Source of the DNA: Rosa chinensis
Lineage: Eukaryota; Streptophyta; Magnoliopsida; Rosales; Rosaceae
Assembly (NCBI RefSeq): GCF_002994745.2
Contig: NC_037092.1
Span: 6,004,501 to 6,068,500, forward strand
Direction of reading: 5' to 3'
DNA: 64,000 nucleotides
The notes under the pieces are model-generated. The model did not search any database. It was given only the letters and a program-made list of their open reading frames with translations, and was not told the origin of the DNA. This document shows positions 12,595-23,762 of this stretch, in pieces (position 1 is the stretch's first letter; each line of letters begins with the position of its first letter). Both the position numbers and the translations under genes were made by a program.

Positions 12595-12985
12595 TCAATT
12601 TTCTAGTGTTTGGTCTACTCTCGTAGGATCCTAAAATGGAGGAAGGTCGAAAATCAATTGGTAGCCATGACATAGCTCACAGCCTCACATGGTCTAATAA
12701 AAAGTTCATTAAAAAAAAAGTTGGGCTTCTAAATGAACCGTAGGAACCAAAATGGACGGCAGGCAAGTCCATTTTTTTACACTGTCAAAGTCTTGTGCCT
12801 TCGTTCCCATGACCCATTAACAAACTATGGGCTGCTTTCTCTTTGTTCTATATTTCACCTGGATGACCTCTGAAGTAGTTGGACTCCAATTTGAATCACA
12901 TCCCACGACCCAAAGTATAGACTTATAATGCTGACATGGTTCATACTTTTTTTTTTCTTTTTTGGGTGAAAATAACACGTTTCAT

Positions 12986-13227
12986 ACTTGATGAAGTATG
13001 TGGGCTTTCAGTGTGTGCTTCATGCTCATATCCCCGTGGCGGTGCAGGTCTTCGCGGCGATGTTGTTCTTCGCGAAGGTGTTGATTTCGATCTTCTACCG
13101 GTTCCCGAGTTGTAGACTTGTAGCTCGTTTGTTGGGCTCTGTTTCTGTTTTTTCTTAGTTGGCCCAGTTTGGATGGTTTCTGTTTAATATAAGGTTCTCT
13201 TTTCTGCCAAAAAAAACTTGATGAAGT
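12986..13227 (+). mobile_element. Short LINE 3' end with 12-bp TSD
   Basis: ACTTGATGAAGT at 12986-12997 recurs at 13216-13227 immediately after an A-run (about 13208-13215). The inserted ~218 bp resembles a LINE 3' untranslated region, with a GT-rich tail and a TTTAATATAAGGTTCTC stretch before the poly(A). It is another severely 5'-truncated insertion, with no coding left. Confidence 0.75.
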
Positions 13228-15341
13228 TTATTGCGAATAACTCTAAACCCAAGTCCTAACTTAACCGGCCATTTATTAGAGATGTCATATATAATGAGAC
13301 ACTATGATGAACCTGAAATTTTGGGTGGGCATGATTATTAGTACTCCTTACATGCTTCTCACACCATCATCATGAGTCCCACTACAATTATATACGATAA
13401 CTTGGATGGTACAGAAGTACCTTTTGGTGAAATGGGACTCCACATTCATAAAAGCCTAGCATCAAAAATTGCAGTAAACCTTCTTCTACTGATCAACTTG
13501 TTACACATTTCTGGTCCCAATTAAATGGGGTAGTTTAAAATATAAATGTCACATGCATATGCTTGGATGGATAGAAACCCAATTGATGATGACCTAAAAT
13601 GAAGAAATGAACAGAAACAAAAAATTGGTGTGGTTTTAAAGGGTCTTGATTTTTCTAGCTAGCCTTGATTGAAAACATTCACCAGAATTTTGCAGTTTAT
13701 TGGCAAATTGACATATAGCTTTTGCTATATATTAGGTGACCTGCTACCCTATATATGGTCCCAAATTAATTAAGTGGGTAAGTGTATATTGACGTATTGT
13801 AAATGCTCATGGATATACCTGCATTTGTTGAAGTGGATGAATGTGGAAGATAGTTGGATATAACTGACCTACCAAATTTTGATTGTTGACCTGTGTTCTT
13901 TTTACAGACTCACCGTGGAATGTGATTATTGAGAGACCACAAAACCATACCATTCTGCTTTTCACAAAACGAGATGCGTATTATGACTAATGATTGGTGT
14001 AATTTACTGTGCTGATAATTTTCCAAAGGATGGTACGTTAATCTAGCAAACCTTTGACTCTACCTTGTTTTTAACTACTTACCATAAGAGAATCGATCCT
14101 CAGGCAACTATAAACATTGTATATACTTACTTGACATATTCAATAGCTGTCTGTTAAGAAGGCTGAGAGTATCTCCAAATGGATATGCCATAGTCATATG
14201 TCATGTAAGTCTAAAGGTATGTTAAGAAGTGATACACTGTCATTTCGACAGATGCCTTCGTCCATGTGAGATGCGAATTGCATCATGTATTCTTTTGTAG
14301 CCTTGAACTAGTCAATAAAGAAAGGCTATAACAATAGTTATGCGGGTCTCAATTTCTTAGAAACACACAACAAGATTTGGTATATCAAATACACGTAAGA
14401 ATTGGCTATTTGATTAAAGATGCAGACTAATGACTTTTGAGTGTATGTAGGTGATGACCTAGTTCTGGCTTCGTGAAGCTTTGTCCTACACAAACTGTGG
14501 TGCATTTCATTTGTCTTTTCCAGATTTGATTCTTGTTGCTCAACTCAGATTTACCCACTTGATGTTGAGCTACAATAGAATAAATAGTCATGCATGTACC
14601 TCCAACTAAAAAAAAAGAAAAAGTTTAGCGTAATCAATTAGAAAAAGGGTAAAAACTAAAAAGGACTAGCATAGAGTAATCAGTACAGATGTGGTTTTTT
14701 GGTAAGCTTTGCATTCTCAGTAGCTGCAGTACTGTTGAAGTCATACTCAATGACTATCAATTAAGCAGTTAGGTGGGTGTCTGGTACATTCTATCCTTCC
14801 TTCTTCATGCTTGAATTATCTGTAGGCACACCAATGCTGATCTTTTTGTACAGATCATCTCATATCATTTTCCAGCGAGATGACTAAAATGAAAGAAAAT
14901 ATCGACATATTTGGATATGCATGTGTGTATATGAAAACTGATCGATATACAAACGAAACGCAAAGAACAGGGCACAAATTTAATGCACACAAACCACTTC
15001 CACCCTTCTCCATAAATTGGTGGATTTTTGTTTGTATGCAGTTATAAGACAAAGACTTTAGCAAATGAAAGAGCTCAAATAGGATATAAGATTACAACTA
15101 AACAAGAAGAACAATCATAATATACACTTTATTGACTATTTTATAGTCCACAAACTTCAGCTTTTGCAAAAGCATGAACAATTTATATTTATGCAAACCC
15201 AGACAAAACATACTTAAATAAGCATCAAATAAAATAAAGCCTCCATAAAATGATAGCCTATGTTTAATTATGTTTTTTTTTTCCAACTTAATATCATGAT
15301 AAATATATCAAAAGAAGCAAAAGCCGCACAGGTAGAGCTCA
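13228..15341. other. Intergenic region, no gene seen
   Basis: No convincing exon, RNA gene or bounded element was found in about 2.1 kb. The right end holds the 3' flank of the E6-like gene. Confidence 0.5.
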
Positions 15342-16244
15342 TCATGGCACGAACTGGTCATCTTCGTTCTCTTGGAACTCCTCGTTCTGGTACACGTCGC
15401 TGGACTCAAAGGTGTTCCGGTTCCCATTGTTGCTGCCATAGTAACCCCGGTTGTTGTTATTGTTGTTGTTGTACCAGTTTCTTGAATCGACCACCTGGGA
15501 ATTCTTGTACTGGTTCTGATTGTAGTTGTTCTCGCTGTTAATGTCGTAGTGGTACTTACCATTCTCCAAGAACCTTGTGTCGCTCATGCCTTGCCTCTCA
15601 ACGTTGTAGTAGTTGTTGCTGTTTTGGGTGGTTGGGGTGGTGGTGGTGGGAGTGGTGTAGCCTCTCTGCTGCGTAAACCTTGTGTCGCTCATGCCTTGCC
15701 TCTCAACATTGTAGTAGTTGTTGCTGTTGCTGTTTTGGGTGGTTGGGGTGGTGTAGCCTTTCTGCTGCGTCAACCTTGTGTCACTCATCCCGTTTTGGTT
15801 GGTCTCGTAGTTGTTGTTGTAGTAGTTGCTGTTCTTGTTGGGATTGTAGTGTGTGTATGGAATGTTGTTGTTGTCGTCGTTGGAGGTAGTTCTTGTGGTG
15901 GTGGTGTATGGTTCACCGTTGGTGGCGGTGGTGGTGTAATGTTCACTGTTTGTAGGGGTGGTGGAGTATGGTACAGCGTTGGTTGTGGCTGTGGTCTTGG
16001 TAGAGGGAGGCAGCTCGGTGGACTCGTGGCCGTAGAGACCATAGCCGTTTTGGGTTTGCGGGATGAAGTTTGGCTGTTGCTCTTGCTTGGTCACAACAGT
16101 GCTCTCCTTGTTGGGGAGCTCTTCAGTGTTGTGGTTGTCCACATTGGTTACTTTGCTGAAGAAGACACTTCGAGCTTGAACCTGTTGAGAGAAGAGGAGA
16201 GATAGCACGAAGAAGAAAGAGAGCAATTTCGCATTAGAAGCCAT
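15342..16244 (-). CDS. E6-like secreted protein (300 aa)
   Basis: The product resembles the plant E6/E6-like family, first described from cotton fibre and thought to be a cell-wall or apoplastic protein of unknown biochemical role. From the chosen Met the protein has a clean signal peptide (about residues 1-24, ending VQARS). A low-complexity Asn/Thr/Tyr-rich body follows, with three GMSDTR repeats; the last is the family hallmark GMSDTRFLENGKYHYD. The C-terminus is acidic (EENEDDQFVP-like). An upstream in-frame Met at 16379 would add 45 residues. It lies upstream of a TATATAAA box (16336-16343, minus) about 95 bp before the chosen ATG, so the 300-aa start is preferred. It has a single exon. 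The glycine/valine-rich frames on the opposite strand are shadows of its repeats. Confidence 0.85.
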   Translation of the reverse strand: MASNAKLLSFFFVLSLLFSQQVQARSVFFSKVTNVDNHNTEELPNKESTVVTKQEQQPNFIPQTQNGYGLYGHESTELPPSTKTTATTNAVPYSTTPTNSEHYTTTATNGEPYTTTTRTTSNDDNNNIPYTHYNPNKNSNYYNNNYETNQNGMSDTRLTQQKGYTTPTTQNSNSNNYYNVERQGMSDTRFTQQRGYTTPTTTTPTTQNSNNYYNVERQGMSDTRFLENGKYHYDINSENNYNQNQYKNSQVVDSRNWYNNNNNNNRGYYGSNNGNRNTFESSDVYQNEEFQENEDDQFVP

Positions 16245-16335
16245 AGAGATGATGGCAACTGAAGAAAGCGGATGCTCTTGCTTTGGACTCTGGAGTAGTG
16301 TATAATAAGTGTGGAGAGGGTTAGTGGTGAACATC

Positions 16336-16343
16336 TTTATATA
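16336..16343 (-). promoter_or_regulatory. TATA box of the E6-like gene
   Basis: TATATAAA on the minus strand lies about 92 bp upstream of the ATG at 16244, leaving room for a 5' UTR of roughly 60 nt. Confidence 0.6.
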
Positions 16344-16399
16344 GGGAGGACATTTTCTTTGTCCACCAATTTTTTCCACTCATTAGGTGGAAATGGGCT

Positions 16400-18843
16400 G
16401 TGAGGAGGTTGATGATTGTGGTCCCCAAGGGATAAGCACTTCAAGAATTAGCACTTTGTTTTGTTTTTGTTGTTAAGCAACCATTGTGCTCTTATGTAGA
16501 TGGAGAGCATACAAACGCGTATAAAGATAATTAGAGGACGGGATATCGTGAACATAGCTCGACAATTAATTATGTTTCAAAACTTTGGGTTATAACGTAA
16601 TGAACCAACCATATAAAACAATACATACGTGATAATCGTCAAATTTTTTAGTATTTCAAAGCTAGCTGAAGTTACTTAGTACATGCTTTATATAGCGTAA
16701 TAAGCATTTATGTAGCTTAATCATCATATCCCTTGATTATTCTTTTGATCTAAGCAAAACCCAAAACTGACAAGAAGATAAATTAGAATAGGACTAGAAC
16801 CCAGCTAGCATTTAATGAGGATTGTGAACCGGGTGTTCATGATGTTCCCTAAAGCTGAGGGAAAAAGAAAGGCCCTGTAATCAATCACAAGGATAATTTG
16901 GAAATTACAGAAGAGTGGGATATAGGCAGCTGGAGGAGATAGAGGAAGAGGACCATGACCTTGGCATGATTGAAATGGCCGTGTAATTATGCGTGGATTG
17001 TGGAAGGTGAGTGTGGGACACTAAGCAATATCATATAGGGCAGGCATGTGCTTCACTTTGCTTGGTCGAATCTGAGAAACTTCTAAGCCTTGCTTCAAAA
17101 GGAGAATGAAGACTTGAAGAGTGTGATTGATCTGTCTATGTCCATATGATCATTACTGTTCCCTGCGATTTAACTATGAACTAGTTAGTAGCTTCTTCTA
17201 GTGTTAGTTGGGAACATTTAGGTCGCATAACTGAGAATTGAAGTGGTAATAATATTGGCAAGTAGATTGTGGAGTACTAGTGATAGATACTTCACAACAA
17301 TCTCTTATCTTAGTTATAACTAGACCAAGACCAATTCAATACCCATTAATGATGCGTATATGCAACGAATGTAATTGGAACCGATGAAAGTTGATGTAAT
17401 TTAAGCAAGGAAAAGAAAACGTTAATTACGTCCGTATCTTGTTACAATTAGGTATAAATTTTTGTAATGTATTCATTTTTTATTTGATTATATTCATACG
17501 ATTATGTGATGAAAATAATTATATTTAATAAAGAATTAATAAAAAAATCACTTAGATACTAAACTAATAATAATAGTACTAAGTTACCATTTCAGACATG
17601 TTATGCAGTTTATTTTGATTTGTAGAATATGTATTTATAAATCATTCATTTTATTCAGCAGAACGTGTTTTTTTAAGTTCGTTCGTACTGTTCATAATTG
17701 TTTATTTCACTTTTAAATAATTCAATCCAGTATTTCATTATCCCACTCAAAGAACAGAGGATACTCGACTTAATTTCCTGGCCAAAAAAGAGGGCTGGGA
17801 GGTAGTGGGTACTAATAAGCTCTGTGAAAGTTAAAAGGAAGAAGCTTCGACGCCCATGCATGTGATGTGCCACCAGCTCCTGTCCCCCCACCGAAACCGA
17901 AAGACCTAGTTCTAGTTTCATCATAAAAAGCCAAAAGAAGAAAGAACACGTAAAAACAGGTACACACATACATCCATATTATCACTGAACTTATTTTAGC
18001 AAAAGCAAAAGGCTGTTACCTTCCAAGCAAAAGAGAGATACAAAAACTAAAGGGTTACTAGTCTTAAAGCAGTAAAAACCCTTTGGAAAAAGCAGTCTGG
18101 GCGGTGAAAACTCTTCCACAGTGGAAAATCTATCATTAATCTACTCGGAACCTCATCCACCATTACGGAGAGAAATACCAAAAGACTAACGAGATCTCGC
18201 CGATTAACTTACACGTCAAGCTTTTTATCGGAAAAAAGAAAAAAAAAGAAAAAAAAGAGAGCCTTAGTATACAGTCCTACAATGGCAAATTGGTATTGAA
18301 GTTGATGTGCATATGGCCAAGTGCGGTGTCGTCTGATGTGGGATGTGTCATGTGCGGGAAGTCTTCCTTATTTGGTTATAGCAGTTCAGAATTAAAGCGA
18401 TTGATTGATAGCAATTGTGGGTCTTCTTCTTCCCTAATAGAAAATGCTTTTTGTCAACGTTTGGGTCTGCAAAAGCACCTAAAACCTTTACTGCTTTTTC
18501 TTTATATTCTCCTCTTTTCCTTGAATGTGGTGAAATTTGCTGCGTGATTAGCGCCATGGATTGTTAATAGTCTCTCAGCCTTTTCAAAGTGCCCTTGGTG
18601 ATCAGCTCCTACCTTCTTTGTTTTTCTCACTCTCTTTTTCCCTTTTGACCTCTGCCTTTGTGTTTCTTGCAGATTTGAGTTTTAAAATAACAAGGTGGGA
18701 AGCTTGTGGCTTAATTGATAAAATACAAAGTCAGAAAAAGAATAAGAACAGTAATTTCAGCTGAAAGATTCATTCTTTAATATAATAAATCAAGCATTAA
18801 TAAAACACAGATTTCCCGTAAACCCAGATAAGATTAACAGGAA
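16400..18843. other. Intergenic region, no gene seen
   Basis: It is AT-rich, with no supported exon. It includes the presumptive upstream region of the E6-like gene and the 3' flank of the next gene. Short frames here lack domains and run in several directions. Confidence 0.5.
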
Positions 18844-19299
18844 TCAATTTTCGGGATATGGGTTCCAGAGAAGAAGAGATAACAACAACATATTGGGAAT
18901 TAGAAAAGGAATCCAAGGATTAACATCAGGCGCAAAGCGTTTTCTTCTCAGCCTCTTCCTAAAGTACAGTCTCTTCTGCTCTGGATCCCACTGAGCTTCC
19001 TCTACTCCTTTAGCAAGAATCAATGGTGGAGGGATCTGATATGGGCACTTGGACCTCCAGGAAGTCTCAGGGGGCCCAAGTTTGAAGACCCTTTTGAGGA
19101 AGATAGAGATGCCCCATTTGAGATGAGTATAAGAAGGGGATTTGGTACAGAGGACTGGTGGGTAGTCCCAGTTTAGGTAGCATGGAATTTGGGTGGAGAT
19201 GAAGAACTGGGCATGGAGAGGTGGTGTGGTTGTTGGGTTGATGAGGATGTGAGTTAAGGCATTGAGCCTTTGCTCCCATGTTGTGTCTTCGTCTCCCAT
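18844..19299 (-). CDS. Conserved plant protein of unknown function, 151 aa
   Basis: This single-exon frame starts MGDEDTTWEQRLNALTHIL. Composition and layout look like a real small plant protein: an amphipathic N-terminus, a Trp/Pro/Cys-rich middle (CYLNWDYPP, then ETSWRSKCPYQIPPPLILAKGVEEAQWD), a basic RKRLRRKRF patch near residue 117, and a hydrophobic C-terminal stretch (about residues 128-147, PFLIPNMLLLSLLLW) that could be a membrane anchor. The conserved-looking Trp, Cys and Pro residues and absence of repeats argue for a genuine gene. I recall similar uncharacterised plant proteins but cannot name a function. A basic cluster directly before a C-terminal hydrophobic segment suggests tail anchoring, which is an inference. 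Confidence 0.7.
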   Translation of the reverse strand: MGDEDTTWEQRLNALTHILINPTTTPPLHAQFFISTQIPCYLNWDYPPVLCTKSPSYTHLKWGISIFLKRVFKLGPPETSWRSKCPYQIPPPLILAKGVEEAQWDPEQKRLYFRKRLRRKRFAPDVNPWIPFLIPNMLLLSLLLWNPYPEN

Positions 19300-19455
19300 T
19301 CCTTTGTGTGCTTATCTCTCAACATGAGGTTGAGGGTGCTCACATTTTCATTCATAAGTTGGTAATTTTAATTCAATTTCACTGTATATCTAAGTTAACA
19401 TACAGTATCATAATTTTTTATTTTTACCGCCAAAAAATAGAGAGGAAGGAAAATG

Positions 19456-19777
19456 GAGCTCGGGTACAGCTTCCTTCTCTTGAAAATGGTGAGTGGTTAG
19501 GACAGAGGGTCCATTTCATAACAGATTATAATTGAATCTAAAGCAGGGGAAAGTTCTAAGGCCATCGAGCTCAATTTTCCTTCTCATGAAAATGGTGAGT
19601 GGTTAGGACTGAGGGTCCGTTTCATAACAGATTATAATTGAATCTAAAGGAGGGGAAAGTTCTAATGCCATCGAGCTTCATTTTCCTTCTCATGAAAATG
19701 GTGAGTGGTTAGGACACAGGGTCCATTTCATAAAAGATTATAATTGAATCAAAAACAGGGGAAAGTTTTAAGGCCAT
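19456..19777. repeat. Three tandem copies of a ~106-bp unit
   Basis: Units begin at about 19456, 19567 and 19673 with GAGCT and share AATGGTGAGTGGTTAGGAC, a TTTCATAACAGATTATAATT segment and GGGGAAAGTT. The second and third units are highly similar; the first is more diverged at its start. No coding function is evident. Confidence 0.85.
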
Positions 19778-20091
19778 TACAGAGGACTAAAGCAGCAACC
19801 GACAATTCAAAAGCTTACGCAGCACAGATGGATGCCCAGTATATTAACCTGACACCTTTTTCTTGTAAATGTCTCACTGATTGAGCACACTAATGTATCA
19901 ATCTGGATTTCAGAAGTATAACAAGATATGCATAAGGTATGTTTTGAAACATACAACGAGAATCTGACATATAATCATAATTGTAAAGCTAAGGTCACTG
20001 ATCTCATAACATTTTTTTTTTCCGAGAAAATTGATCTCATAACTTGAACCAAGATATCTGTTAGCAATTATCAAGTGTGGAGAATTCGTGT
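19778..20091. other. 3' flank of the coiled-coil gene
   Basis: No feature beyond AT-rich DNA. It probably contains the 3' UTR of the minus-strand gene ending at 20092. Confidence 0.4.
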
Positions 20092-22772
20092 TCATTCACC
20101 CTCAGGACTTGTATAGGTCTGCGAGTGCATATAGGTCACGTCAATAGAGCAACTAGCTTGGAATTTTGAGGAGAGAAACATCCAGGCCATCATTATTGGC
20201 AAGATGATGAGGGCAGTAGCCTGAAAATTAGCGACTTTGATTAATGCCATGTAATATAAAGCTAAACAAGCTATATATAAGGCAATTTCTCTCTACTTTA
20301 ACAACCAGTCGTTGTAGTATAGTGGTAAGTATTCCCGCCTGTCACGCGGGTGACCCGGGTTCGATCCCCGGCAACGGCGACAATTTTTTTAATTTTCTTT
20401 TTTTTTGGGACAATTCATGCAGTTTTAGATGGAAAAAAAAAATGTTAAACTTGACTACATACCACATAGAAAACCAATTCCTCATTAGCAAGAGCTGCAG
20501 TAAATTCATTCTTCTCCAATGCCTCTTTGATGGAATGCTGCAACTGCATGAAGAAAAGGTTTTCAGGAATTCATTAGCAGACAACAGAGGTGTCTAGTTG
20601 ATGACAACCTGAAACAATGGATGGGCAGATGAAGCAAACATGATGTTTCGACTTTATACAACATAATCTAAATGTACAGACAACTGGAATAGTACGATCG
20701 AGACCCAGTCAATAAGGTTCCTTAAGCTGCATGAAATAGGGAGGGATCAAACGATGCAGTGGTTTTTCTTAAAGAGACATTAACTTTCTTACTAGGAAGT
20801 ATGATAGTACAACTGCCGGATTGCAAAAGAGACACAAAGACAAACCAACAGATGATAATACACTCCAAAGATTGAATTGAAATAGTAAGACACCAGTTTT
20901 CTCTTGTCTTGCCTTCTTTTATCAGTAATTCCATCTTACCACATACTTAACAACAATTATTTGCAAGAGCAATAGACAAGTAGTAAAAAAAATATGGTAG
21001 CAGAAGGAAACTAATTTACAGTAATGGAGCCAAAAAAGTAGCTGTTGCAATTGTAGAAACTGGAGCAATCCGTGACAATCAATTTCTCAACGTTTTCCAT
21101 ATATGTTTCTTGAGGTAGTTAGAAACCATCTGACTGATCAAAAACCACTATATAGCATGCTCTCTTTTCAAGATCCTCAAGTAACTGATTGATTCAACTT
21201 TCTGCTTAGTGAGTTTCCTAATAAAAAGCCAACACCCTAGTGTACCGCAAACTTCCACAAACATTTATGGCATCTTCAAGGTCTCAAGTTAAATAATTAA
21301 AAGCTAGTCCCTTGAGGATTCTTGGTATGTAGAAACACAACAATGAAAGTAGGCAATTTCTAGAAAACCTACAACTATACTAGACATCAGAGATAATGGG
21401 AGGTTATAAAGCTCTATCACAGGAATGTCATCAGGGTCATGCTAAAAAGTAAGAACTCTGAAGAAATACTAATTAAGACAACAATTTTGGCACTAACCTT
21501 ATGGTGAGACCTCTTAAATGCTATAAAGACTCTTTCCAATTGATGCAGAGTTCGTGAGAAAAAGGATCTCACGTTAGACCCAAGCAGCTTCAGCAAATGG
21601 TCATCAAGAAGGTTGTTGAAGAACTGCAAGACACCAGATTTAATGGGCTAGTGTTAGATTATAGATAGAAAAATAATGTATCAGTTGTTGACAACACTTT
21701 ATGCTGTCATTTTTGAAAGAAGTTAAAGTTCAATCCAGTAAAATTTCATTCAAAATTCCGGACATTCATATAGACCAACTTTACCTTCAAGAATGTGCAT
21801 CTTGTATAACTTACTTGCCTTTGAACCCTCAAAGTCCTCGACTATTTCAAAAAGCAACTAACAACTATCAGTGAAGTAGCAGAATGCATCAAATAAGGAA
21901 TGTCAAGCCAGTTTGAAGGAGGAAATACTTGTTGAATATGAAGAGCCTGCTGCAGTCTCTGAAGTTGAATCCATTGCTCGGTAACCATGTCATTCATCTG
22001 CAAGCAACAAGAATCAAATCATCAGCAAACTCAACACTCAATGAAAACATCACACTCATAAGACCACAGACAAATTGCACCTTCTTAGCCTTAGAGGTAA
22101 CCATTTCAAGCCTCTCCTCAGCATCTTGTGCTTTGGACTCCAAAACATGAATATCGAAATTGTTCTTCCTTGAAGCGGCCCAGAGACGCCGTACCTATCA
22201 ATTCAAAATCCTAATTCTCAAACCAGTAATCCAATTCTTCAACTAATTACTGACTGAAAATTGCAAAAAAAAAAAAGAACCTCTTCTTCTAGAGCATTAA
22301 GTCTTTGATCACCATGCAATGAGTGTTCCTGTGATAATACAAATGAAATTGCACCTACATCATTTTCATTGTTCATATGAGCTGAATCGAACCAGGTCGA
22401 AAGAAATGAAAACAAAACCTTGAGAGTGGATAACAGAGATTGCAAATGGTGGATCTTCTGCGACATGTAGTCAATCCGCTTCTCGCGCTGTTCGATTTGA
22501 TCGATTCTCTCATTCAGATTCCGAACGCTTTCCGCAAGAACCGATTCTGCAGAAACGACATCAATAGCAAACGCTATATAGCCTACGAACTCGAAAAAAG
22601 AAACGAAGAGTGGAAGTGTGAAATTACCTAAATGAGCGATTTTGAGCTTGAATTGGTGGAGTTGGGATACGACGGAGGAGGAGGAATCATCGGTGGTGGT
22701 TTCGGAGAGGGATGGAAAAAAGGCGGGAAAGAGGAAGAGGATTGGGATTAGATGACTTGCTGCTACTCTCAT
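20092..22772 (-). CDS. Signal-peptide, coiled-coil, single-TM protein (279 aa, 8 exons)
   Basis: Exons (minus, all GT-AG introns, reading frame continuous): 22772-22628, 22546-22419, 22328-22281, 22194-22081, 21997-21929, 21623-21498, 20543-20463, 20220-20092. The 279-aa product begins MRVAASHLIPILFLFPAFFP, a signal peptide. Long charged helices follow (ESVRNLNERIDQIEQREKR, EHSLHGDQRLNALEEE, AQDAEERLEMVTS) that read as coiled coil, then a helical region (LLGSNVRSFFSRTLHQLERVF). A C-terminal hydrophobic segment (ATALIILPIMMAWMFL, about residues 238-253) is followed by a short tail ending SPEGE. This predicts a secretory-pathway membrane protein with a luminal or extracellular coiled coil. I cannot assign a function. 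An upstream in-frame Met at 22856 would mask the signal peptide, so 22772 is preferred. Confidence 0.85.
20308..20379 (+). tRNA. tRNA-Asp (GUC)
   Basis: The 72-nt cloverleaf has acceptor GTCGTTG pairing with CAACGGC and discriminator G at 20379. The A-box-like TAGTATAGTGGTAAG, the anticodon stem CCCGC/GCGGG with loop anticodon GTC at 20341-20343, and the B box GGTTCGATCCC are all present. A run of seven T (20384-20390) follows and can terminate RNA polymerase III. No intron. It sits on the plus strand inside the last intron (20221-20462) of the minus-strand coiled-coil gene. Confidence 0.97.
20384..20390 (+). terminator. RNA polymerase III T-run terminator of tRNA-Asp
   Basis: Seven consecutive T start 5 nt after the tRNA 3' end, with a longer T-rich run shortly after. 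This is the expected Pol III stop signal. Confidence 0.8.
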
Positions 22773-23762
22773 TCTGTCCTTGCAGGAATTGACTGTGACT
22801 GAAGCGCTTCGTGTTTTTTTGCGCCGATTCAGAAAATTTGCAGGGAAAATTTTCAATTTCCGGTTTCAGTGAAATGAATCAGTTAGTAGTTACAGCGCCG
22901 GTCAAGTCAACAAGAGGAAGAAGGAAAGTGGAGGACGACGACGTTTTAAAAAATGCAAAAGAGTGGCAATCACTTTGTCGACGACAGTTCGCCGATAGTA
23001 TTCAGAACTCAGAAATGTCAATTAAGCAACGATTTTTCATTGGCATTTCGCAATGATTGAGCATTATTTTTACTGACAAATAGCAAATTTGTTGTGCTCA
23101 TAAGATATGTTGACTTATGATATGAGAATGAGATATTCTTATTTAGGACAAAGAGTGGTGGTTAAATAAATCAGTTGATTGCTTGGTAAACTAATTTCTA
23201 AAAGAAGTGGTCGTTAAGTAAATAAGTACCGAACATGTCAGCATTGCTTTTACTAACAAAATTCTCATCGCATCAATCTAACCGAAGAACTAGATTATTA
23301 GAATTCATGAGCATGAACTGCAAATAATCAAGTATAATGAGGTAAAGAAATGGTGGATCCGTAGATACAGTAGAGTAGCATGTTTTTTGTCTCATTTTTT
23401 GTGCTTGTATAGCCTTGCATATATTCCAGTGCATGATAAATCCTCTAAACTCTGGATTGTTATTAAACAAAACTATTAATTAGCCCTTTACAAACTTACA
23501 TTATTTTGTTTAGGCTATAGGCTCTATAGCCCATAGTTATTACATAGAGTTGCAAAAGAACTATATATACAGGAGTAGTAGCTATCTCTATACTGTGAAA
23601 CAATTAAGGAGAAGGAAAACCCTCTGTACCCTCTTCACTGCCCCAACCGGTTAGATAAGTGGAACAGATATGGCATGAGAAAGCTTTACTTATTCATCAT
23701 TATTGATTGCAATCTGAAATAACTGAATAGTTACTTCTAGTACTACTTTGGGTGAGCTTGAG
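22773..23762. other. Intergenic spacer between the coiled-coil and phosphorylase genes
   Basis: It is about 1 kb: upstream region of the coiled-coil gene and 3' flank of the phosphorylase gene, both minus strand. An 81-codon plus-strand frame at 22811 has no domain and overlaps the putative 5' UTR, so it is not called. Confidence 0.5.

Noticed and set aside
14430..14480. Possible Copia RT motif (VYVGDDLVLAS-like) on the plus strand
   Set aside because: The motif has an extra residue and the flanking sequence shows no other RT similarity; probably chance.
15549..16205. 218-codon Gly/Val-rich plus-strand frame
   Set aside because: It is the antisense of the Asn/Thr/Tyr repeats of the E6-like gene; low complexity and no domain.
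20342..20584. 80-codon minus-strand frame crossing the tRNA
   Set aside because: It is a read-through of one exon and its intron; the splice sites at 20463 and 20543 explain the coding part.
22811..23056. 81-codon plus-strand frame upstream of the coiled-coil gene
   Set aside because: No domain, overlaps the putative 5' leader of the opposite-strand gene, and has no supporting signal.
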